This document shows, in pieces, positions 6,967 to 13,089 of a stretch of DNA of 13,089 nt. The DNA is from JACQNR01 sp049515175 (GTDB lineage: Bacteria > Acidobacteriota > Terriglobia > UBA7540): positions 1 through 13,089 of the forward strand of contig JBEKUI010000113.1 in the NCBI GenBank assembly GCA_049515175.1, read 5' to 3'. A program made the translations under genes and the position numbers. Position 1 is the first letter of the stretch. Each line of letters starts with the position of its first letter. The notes under the pieces were generated by a model, which saw only the letters and a list, made by a program, of their open reading frames with translations, did no database searches and was not told the origin of the DNA.

Positions 6967-7812
6967 TCATGCTTTGATCCGCGGCTCGCGGAGGAACATC
7001 ACCAGCATCAGCGTGCCCAGCGTTAGAACTGTGAAAGCGCCCGCAATCTGCAAGACACGTGAAATGACCAGCCCATACTTGCCCACCGCGGGATCGTAAT
7101 GGCTGCAGAAGAGCAGCACGGCGTCCACGGGGGAGCCAATCTTGTTGTCGGACGAATCCACCAGGGCCAGGCGCAAATCGCCGGCAGGATATTGGATGCC
7201 GTAGAAGTACCGCGAGACGCGGCCCTCCGGCGTAAGCACGATGATTCCCGTGGCGTGCGCGAACTGCTTGGTGGCGGGGTCGTAGTTGTAATGGAAACCC
7301 ACCGCTTGCGTGAGCCGACGAATCGAAGCCTCGCTGCCGGTCAGGAAATGCCAGCCCTTTGCGGCGCCCTTCCGGCCGTAGAGACCCACATAAATGGATT
7401 TCTTCGCGCTGGCGGCTGCCGGCGTGTCCTTCGAATCAAAACTCACCGTCAAGACGTCAAATTGATTCCCAACATCGAACTTGACCTGCTTGAGAGCCTC
7501 GAGCAGGCCGTTCTCGGCCGTCGTGCAGAGCATGGGGCAGGCGTAATAGATGAGCGAAAGCACTACCGGCCGCTTGCCGAAATAGTCGCCGAGCCGGACG
7601 CTCTTTCCGTCTTCGTCGAGGAAGGGCAGATCGAGCGGCAACTGCTCGTTGAGCCGCTGGTCGATGCCCACTCCCCGCAGCAGAGGTGGAAGCGTCGTTG
7701 AATCGCCCCCGCGCGCCGGCCGCGCCAGACTCATGAAACATCCAAAAAACAAAACCCCGGCGATCGCGCGTGCGAGGCGCGAACGATGGCGAATAAGGTT
7801 GGTGATGCTCAT
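6967..7812 (-). CDS. sco1: SCO1/SenC copper chaperone for cytochrome oxidase
   Basis: Delivers copper to the CuA site of subunit II, or reduces its cysteines, in the periplasm. The 281-residue protein has an N-terminal leader (hydrophobic ~16-30), a thioredoxin-like domain with the copper-binding CPMLC (Cys92, Cys96) and the third ligand His186 (FAHATGIIVL), and an extra C-terminal membrane helix (~252-274) that would anchor it in the membrane. Helix-anchored SCO proteins with CPMLC are a recurring form in oxidase operons of this kind, from general knowledge of the family. The ATG overlaps the stop of the upstream gene by one base (TGATG). The gene lies between the Alternative Complex III genes and coxB, as expected for an assembly factor of this oxidase. 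Confidence 0.94.
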   Translation of the reverse strand: MSITNLIRHRSRLARAIAGVLFFGCFMSLARPARGGDSTTLPPLLRGVGIDQRLNEQLPLDLPFLDEDGKSVRLGDYFGKRPVVLSLIYYACPMLCTTAENGLLEALKQVKFDVGNQFDVLTVSFDSKDTPAAASAKKSIYVGLYGRKGAAKGWHFLTGSEASIRRLTQAVGFHYNYDPATKQFAHATGIIVLTPEGRVSRYFYGIQYPAGDLRLALVDSSDNKIGSPVDAVLLFCSHYDPAVGKYGLVISRVLQIAGAFTVLTLGTLMLVMFLREPRIKA

Positions 7813-8294
7813 CAGTTCTGTGTTCCCTGCTTCTGCTCCGGCCGGGCCTCGGCCGAAGCGGTCTTTGTGTTCGTAGCCTCTAACTTCGCGGTTCCGGCTG
7901 GAGCGCTCGGTGTCACCCGCACCGGGAAGCCTCGCTCAAGCGAAAGTTCCATGGCGCGCTCGATGGGGATGCGAACGACACCGGCATTCTTCTCCACCCA
8001 CCCGTAGCTCGTAAGCTTGGTGTTCTCTTCCGCCTGGTAAGCCTTCAGCGCTTCCGCTGGAGTGACCTGGAGGCGCGGAGCCGGCGGCAGTTCGCGCGTA
8101 TTCTCGAAGGGCGAAGCGGGCGGCCCGAGTTTTTGGACGCGCACAAAGTATTTGAACGCCAACCAACTCGCCAGCATTCCGGCCAAAATGAGGAGCGCCA
8201 ATCCCATCGCCGCCCATACCGCCGGCCGGAGGGTGACGTCCCGAGTCTCGTAGCCGCGCGCGCGATTTTCCGCCGGTGGTTTTACTTCATGCAT
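7812..8294 (-). CDS. Unnamed single-helix membrane protein of the act-cox operon
   Basis: A 160-residue protein. It has a ~24-residue polar N-terminus, one membrane helix (~25-47) and a ~110-residue domain that, by the charge pattern, should face the periplasm. The recognisable part is residues 74-117: RLQVTP, then an AEE helix, then LTSYGWVEKNAGVVRIPIER and AMEL. I know this pattern (Leu-Gln start, SYGWV, VRIPI-RAM) only from unnamed proteins encoded beside ActF or Sco genes in other bacteria; no function is established to my knowledge. It has no cysteine or haem motif. It ends in an Ala/Thr/Glu/Lys-rich tail. It overlaps actF by 8 bases and sco1 by 1, so it is clearly translated with them. 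Likely roles are an accessory subunit of Alternative Complex III (at the place of ActG) or an oxidase assembly factor; both are inference. Confidence 0.85.
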   Translation of the reverse strand: MHEVKPPAENRARGYETRDVTLRPAVWAAMGLALLILAGMLASWLAFKYFVRVQKLGPPASPFENTRELPPAPRLQVTPAEALKAYQAEENTKLTSYGWVEKNAGVVRIPIERAMELSLERGFPVRVTPSAPAGTAKLEATNTKTASAEARPEQKQGTQN

Positions 8295-9462
8295 GATGGG
8301 GCGCTCCCTCCGTCATCCGGCTATCGTTCAAGGGAACGAGCGGGTTCAGCTTCAATTGCGAGACGAATCGCCAAATCCAGATTCCCCCGATGCCCACGAC
8401 CGCCAGAACGTCAGTCCCGTGGAACTCCGGGCCGGAGCGCTGATAGGCCGGTGTCATCAGCCAGAAAAGATCCACCAGGCTCATCACGATCATCCCGGCG
8501 GCGACAGCAGCGAGAAACCGGATCCGCCGCTTCACATAGCGGCTGAGCAGCAGGAGGAAGGGGACGGCAAAATGAAATACGATCAGGATCACGGCCACCC
8601 ACGCCCAGCTTCCCGTGGCCCGCGCCACGTACCAGGTAATCTCCTCGGGGAGGTTGCCTGACCAGATGATCAGGTACTGCGAAAAGGAGAGGTAAGCCCA
8701 GAGCATCGTGAAGGTCAGCAACAGGTTGCCGAGATCGTTCAACGCCATGGGGAAGATGCGATCGGCCAGCGGCTTGGTCTTGGAAAGCAGCAGGCACGCA
8801 ATGATGGCTACCGATAGGGCCGACAAAACCTGCGTCACAATGAAGATCATGCCGTAGATCGTCGAGCCCCAGCTCGGCTCGAGGGACATGACCCAGTCGA
8901 TCGACGTGAAGGTCACGCTCAGGCCGTAGATGACGAGTCCCGGCCCGCTCAGACCTTGCAGGCGGCGGATCAAATCGGGATGGCCCGTACGGTCCTGTTC
9001 CAGCGACCACCTGTTCAGGAAGAAGGCGAGAAGAATCCAGCTAGCGAAGAACGCCACGGTTCGGACAATGAAGAAGGGCACGTTCAAATACAGAGCCTTT
9101 TCCGCTACCGCCTTCTCGAGAGCGGCCTTGGGCGGATCGGCCCAGAGATAAAGGTGGCGCAATCCGAAAAGCAGAGGCACGGTCAGGGCGGCCATGACCA
9201 CCAGGGTCTTCGTTCCGGATTCAAGCATCCGGCGGATGGCAAAGCCCCAGTTGCCGCCCACCAGGTGGTGGAGCATCAGGATGGCGAGCGAGCCCAGCGC
9301 CACGCCCAGCCAGAAGATGTATCCCAGCAGATAAGAGCGGAAGAATTGCGTGGGATTGTGGAATCCTCCCGCCACGCAAAGCAGCAGGGCGCCAAGGCCG
9401 GCGACGAGTGCCAGCTTGGCGACACTGCTCATTCGGGATTCGAGATTCTCGTTCACGCTCAT
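8287..9462 (-). CDS. actF: Alternative Complex III subunit ActF (NrfD-like membrane subunit)
   Basis: One of the two NrfD-like integral membrane subunits of the quinol:electron-acceptor oxidoreductase. The 391 residues form about ten hydrophobic helices. Marks include HHLVGGNWGFAIRRMLE near residue 60, IDWVMSLEPSWGSTIYGM in the centre and FSQYLIIWSGNLPEE in the second half, all typical of ActF. In known structures ActC forms the main quinol site and ActF is a paralogue thought to take part in proton movement. The frame stays open to 9564, but the ATG at 9462 overlaps the actE stop as ATGA and gives the normal N-terminus, so the extra 34 upstream residues are not real. No ribosome site is obvious, which suits translational coupling. 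Confidence 0.93.
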   Translation of the reverse strand: MSVNENLESRMSSVAKLALVAGLGALLLCVAGGFHNPTQFFRSYLLGYIFWLGVALGSLAILMLHHLVGGNWGFAIRRMLESGTKTLVVMAALTVPLLFGLRHLYLWADPPKAALEKAVAEKALYLNVPFFIVRTVAFFASWILLAFFLNRWSLEQDRTGHPDLIRRLQGLSGPGLVIYGLSVTFTSIDWVMSLEPSWGSTIYGMIFIVTQVLSALSVAIIACLLLSKTKPLADRIFPMALNDLGNLLLTFTMLWAYLSFSQYLIIWSGNLPEEITWYVARATGSWAWVAVILIVFHFAVPFLLLLSRYVKRRIRFLAAVAAGMIVMSLVDLFWLMTPAYQRSGPEFHGTDVLAVVGIGGIWIWRFVSQLKLNPLVPLNDSRMTEGAPHHA

Positions 9463-10064
9463 TTCGTATGCGCCAGGAGTTTCGTCCGCTCGGCTTCCGG
9501 TACGTCGTCCACAGTGGCGTGCTGGCTGAGTTGCAGCGCCCGGATGTACGCGACAATGGCCCACCGGTCTTCGGGCGAGATGCGCGCCGCGTAGCTGTAC
9601 ATCGCCCCATAGCCGTTGGTGATGACATCGTAGAGATGTCCGACCGGCGCATGGCTCAGGCGGTCGGTGTGATAGGACGGCGGCTGGGGGAATCCGCGCT
9701 GCACGATCATGCCGCGACCTTCGCCGGCGTAGCCGTGGCAGGGCGTGCAGTAGATGTTGTAGCGTTCCCGTCCACGTTCCAGAACCCCTCTCGTAACCGG
9801 GAAGGGGAAGGCGCTGACCGGTACACCGTTCACTTTGCCAGCGTAAAGATAATGATCGGTCCGCAACTCCCCGCGCGCCACGGTCCCCGGAACCTCGGGA
9901 CGCGCCGCGCGCCCGTCTTCAAAGAAGGCGCTGGAATCGAGCGGGTTGTATCGCGGTTGCACGTGCATATCGTTCCTACAGCCACTCAGCCACAGCGCGC
10001 CCAGCAGGGCGGCGCCGCAGGCCAGCGCGAGTCCGCGCTTCGAGTTTTGCGACCTACGCTTCAA
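9459..10064 (-). CDS. actE: Alternative Complex III monohaem cytochrome c subunit ActE, lipoprotein
   Basis: Takes electrons through the complex toward the oxidase on the periplasmic side. The 201-residue protein starts with a lipoprotein signal (lipobox LSGC, Cys29), so it is anchored by lipid. It has one haem c motif, CTPCH at 106-110, with Met155 (GAMYSY) as the likely sixth ligand. The segment RYNPLDSSAFFEDGRAARPEVPGTVARG is typical of ActE and ActE-like subunits. The only sensible start is TTG 10064: no ATG or GTG in frame precedes the lipobox. GAGAGG lies 9 bases before it. The gene overlaps actD by 11 bases and actF by 4. Confidence 0.94.
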   Translation of the reverse strand: MKRRSQNSKRGLALACGAALLGALWLSGCRNDMHVQPRYNPLDSSAFFEDGRAARPEVPGTVARGELRTDHYLYAGKVNGVPVSAFPFPVTRGVLERGRERYNIYCTPCHGYAGEGRGMIVQRGFPQPPSYHTDRLSHAPVGHLYDVITNGYGAMYSYAARISPEDRWAIVAYIRALQLSQHATVDDVPEAERTKLLAHTK

Positions 10065-10590
10065 CTTCCGAAACCTCTCGAGCTTTCAGCCCGGCCAGGA
10101 ACTCCCGCGTCTTCGCAGAGTCGAACTTCGGATCGCGCGCCTTGATGCAAAGGAAAAAGCGGTTGCGGCTGGCCAATTCGAACCGCGGCACATTGAAAAC
10201 CGGGTGATAAGGCGTGGGGAGGCCATTCATCGCCAGCATGCCGAACACCGCCGAAAGCGCCGCGCCCAGGATCGTCATCTCGAAGGTGACCGGAACGAAG
10301 GCGGGCCAGCTATTGAACGGCTTGCCCGCGATATTCAGCGGATAATCGATGACGCTCGGATAGTACTGGAGCAAGAATCCTCCTACGCATCCGCACAAGC
10401 CGCCGAGGAGCACCACCAGAGGAAGGTGGGTTTTCTCGAATCCCACCGCTTCAGCCAGGCCCTCGACAGGTAACGGCGTAAAGGCATCCATGCGACGGTA
10501 TCCTTCCGCGCGCGCGCGGTGCGCCGCGGCCAGCAATTCGTCCGGATTCTCGAATTCCGCGATTAGACCGTAGAGTGGACGCTTCTTCAT
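10054..10590 (-). CDS. actD: Alternative Complex III subunit ActD (DUF3341)
   Basis: A 178-residue membrane subunit of DUF3341. The N-terminal domain is soluble (LYGLIAEFENPDELLAAAHR, then GYRRMDAFTPLPVEGL). Two membrane helices follow at about 56-77 and 98-122, then a cytoplasmic C-terminal part ending in a helical, charged tail. It carries no cofactor; in known structures ActD packs against ActC and ActF. The ATG at 10590 has no good ribosome site (only GAAG-like bases), and the 106-base gap in front of it holds strong hairpins, unlike the overlapping junctions elsewhere in the operon. Confidence 0.93.
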   Translation of the reverse strand: MKKRPLYGLIAEFENPDELLAAAHRARAEGYRRMDAFTPLPVEGLAEAVGFEKTHLPLVVLLGGLCGCVGGFLLQYYPSVIDYPLNIAGKPFNSWPAFVPVTFEMTILGAALSAVFGMLAMNGLPTPYHPVFNVPRFELASRNRFFLCIKARDPKFDSAKTREFLAGLKAREVSEVEA

Positions 10591-10613
10591 ATGCTACTTG
10601 CTTCGTGCCGTCA

Positions 10614-10641
10614 GCCGCCTTAGCGGCGGTCTTTGACCGCC
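10614..10641 (-). promoter_or_regulatory. Two overlapping, mutually exclusive hairpins in the actC-actD gap
   Basis: GGCGGTC (10625-10631) pairs perfectly with GACCGCC (10635-10641) over a TTT loop. The same GGCGG can instead pair with CCGCC at 10615-10619 over a TTAGC loop. Only one can form at a time. The pair lies about 25-50 bases upstream of the actD start in the transcript. It could be an mRNA processing or attenuation element, or part of a dispersed repeat. Confidence 0.5.
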
Positions 10642-10696
10642 GTCTTTCTAGTTCCCGCCTTGGACGGTTCGAGGGCGCCGCCACAACTTGCGGCAA

Positions 10697-12085
<1,389 letters not shown>

Positions 12086-12088
12086 CTG

Positions 12089-12934
12089 CTATTCCTTGAT
12101 TTCCGGGTTGGGATTGCGCAGGCGCGCCAGATGCGTCGTGCGCGGCCGCGTGTTCAGTTCCCGCAGCAAGCCGTAAGTGCGATTCTGCGCTTTCAATTTC
12201 GAGACGCGGCTCGCCGGATCGTTGATGTTGCCGAAGACAATCGCCTGCGCAGGGCATGCCTGCTGGCAGGCGGTTTGGATTTCGCCGTCGCGGACCTCGC
12301 GGTCTTCTTTCTCCGCCTGAATCTTCGCGGCGTTGATGCGCTGGATGCAGTAAGTGCACTTTTCCATCACGCCGCGGCTGCGCACCGTGACGTTGGGATT
12401 GCGCAGCCCAAAGAGGCTGGGCGTGGTCCAGTCGGAATAGAGCCGGAAGTTGAAACGCCGCACCTTGTAGGGACAGTTGTTCGAGCAGTAGCGCGTCCCC
12501 ACGCAGCGGTTGTAGATCATCTCGTTTAATCCCTCGGGGCTGTGGACCGTGGCGCCCACCGGGCAGACGCCCTCGCAGGGCGCATTCTCGCAGTGCACGC
12601 ACATCACCGGCTGGTGGTAAGCCTCAGGACTGTCCAGGTCGCCGCGGAAGTAGGTGTCGATGCGGATCCAGTCCATCTCGCGGCCGGCGGCGACTTCTTC
12701 CCTGCCGACGACGGGGGCATTGTTCTCCGACTTGCAAGCGACTACGCAGGCGTTGCAGCCCGTACAACTATTCATATCGATCGACATGCCCCAGGCGTAG
12801 CCGTCGTACTTGTGCGCGGGATAGAGCGAGAGGGCCTTCGACGTGTATTCCTCGGGGTCCGCGGCGAACTCAGGATTCTTGCGATATTCCTCGACGGTAC
12901 CAACCCGCACGAGCTCACGACGGAAAGCCTGCAC
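12089..12934 (-). CDS. actB: Alternative Complex III ActB, iron-sulfur part only (probably cut by an IS)
   Basis: Carries electrons from the quinol site toward the haem subunits. The protein has the ferredoxin-like domain of the DmsB/NrfC type. Cysteine groups in order are CTGCNACVVAC, CVHCENAPCEGVCP, CVGTRYCSNNCPYKVRRFNF, CTYC and CQQACPAQAI, enough for the usual three [4Fe-4S] and one [3Fe-4S] clusters. The leading part (ELVRVGTVEEYRKNPEF, then YDGYAWGMSIDMNSC) matches the linker and B2 start of fused ActB proteins, which normally carry a large molybdopterin-oxidoreductase-like domain in front. Here that domain is absent and transposase sequence lies immediately upstream. The frame runs open to a TTG at 13072 and an ATG at 13063, but those codons lie inside the transposase gene. 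GTG 12934, preceded by AGGAAGAAG, is the best remaining start and gives 281 residues. Whether it is translated at all is uncertain. Confidence 0.85.
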   Translation of the reverse strand: MQAFRRELVRVGTVEEYRKNPEFAADPEEYTSKALSLYPAHKYDGYAWGMSIDMNSCTGCNACVVACKSENNAPVVGREEVAAGREMDWIRIDTYFRGDLDSPEAYHQPVMCVHCENAPCEGVCPVGATVHSPEGLNEMIYNRCVGTRYCSNNCPYKVRRFNFRLYSDWTTPSLFGLRNPNVTVRSRGVMEKCTYCIQRINAAKIQAEKEDREVRDGEIQTACQQACPAQAIVFGNINDPASRVSKLKAQNRTYGLLRELNTRPRTTHLARLRNPNPEIKE

Positions 12935-12957
12935 GCTTTCTTCTTCCTGCGGTTTCT

Positions 12958-13089
12958 GGTTGTCGCCGCTAAGGGACCACCGCAAAATAACTTGAACAAC
13001 TTTATGGCTTTGGCTTTTGGTTTCTCGGCCGGATGGTGTAGTTCCATTCGCCGTGAAATTCATGGGGCTCAATATTTAAGGAACGCATC
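12958..13089 (-). mobile_element. Right end of an ISAzo13-family insertion sequence (partial)
   Basis: The transposase 3' end is followed by about 44 untranslated bases that probably include the terminal inverted repeat. The likely IS edge is near GGTTGTCGCCGCTAAGGGAC at 12958 on the plus strand, after which actB-like sequence takes over. The boundary is estimated by where homology changes. The other IS end is outside the window, so inverted repeats and target duplication cannot be checked. Confidence 0.65.
13002..13089 (-). CDS. ISAzo13-family (Rhodopirellula-type) transposase, C-terminal end
   Basis: Reading leftward from base 13088, 28 codons run to TAA at 13002-13004. The peptide contains EPHEFHGEWNYTIRPRN. 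The FHGEWNYTI motif near the C-terminus is the signature ending of ISAzo13-family DDE transposases (Rhodopirellula transposase family), which I recognise from family knowledge. The short lysine/proline tail (QKPKPKP) ends the protein. The gene enters from beyond the right edge and is transcribed in the same direction as the respiratory operon, so transcription from the element could continue into actB and the genes downstream. The stretch is too short for a standard ORF finder, but the motif is specific. Confidence 0.82.
   Translation of the reverse strand, partial: MRSLNIEPHEFHGEWNYTIRPRNQKPKP

Noticed and set aside
13061..13072. ATG 13063 or TTG 13072 as the natural ActB start
   Set aside because: Both lie within the transposase coding sequence, have no ribosome site, and the peptide they add is encoded by the IS end rather than by actB-like sequence.

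Overview
The window suggests the chromosome of a GC-rich Gram-negative bacterium, most likely an Acidobacteriota member. That placement is an inference from the gene order (Alternative Complex III genes, an unnamed small membrane protein, sco1, then caa3 oxidase genes) and from protein style. No rRNA or other marker gene is present to confirm it.

Layout. (1) Bases 1-1800 look like the end of a mobile or foreign segment. It holds a partial protein with a coiled coil and a probable OB-fold, then a small exported protein with a lysine-rich tail and visibly lower GC. A pair of 10-bp direct repeats follows, and then the 3' portion of a class II tRNA-Leu(UAA), including CCA but without a matching 5' half. 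This is what is left when an element integrates into a tRNA gene, so about 1745-1800 is probably an island boundary. (2) At 2107-3267 is a secreted aldose 1-epimerase (GalM family) behind a plausible sigma70 promoter. (3) A long imperfect inverted repeat lies between the convergent galM and coxD genes. (4) From 3385 to about 12934, all on the minus strand, is one tightly packed respiratory operon. In transcription order it carries actB (iron-sulfur part only), actC, actD, actE, actF, a small membrane protein, sco1, coxB, coxA, coxC and coxD. Most junctions overlap by 1-11 bp. (5) At the right edge, 13002-13089 encodes on the minus strand the last residues of an ISAzo13-family (Rhodopirellula-type) transposase, followed by the probable IS terminus near 12958.

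How the genes work together. Alternative Complex III oxidises menaquinol or quinol and passes electrons through c-type haems. The oxidase is caa3 type, since subunit II carries its own haem c domain, and is of the A2 subclass (YSHP motif). It reduces oxygen and pumps protons. Sco1 supplies copper to the CuA site of subunit II. The unnamed 160-residue protein, encoded between actF and sco1, probably belongs to the same machinery.

The most notable point is at the right edge. The ActB iron-sulfur domain begins immediately after the IS end, and its usual N-terminal molybdopterin-oxidoreductase-like half is not attached. Either an IS has split actB at the interdomain linker of a core respiratory complex, or it has inserted between two already separate genes.
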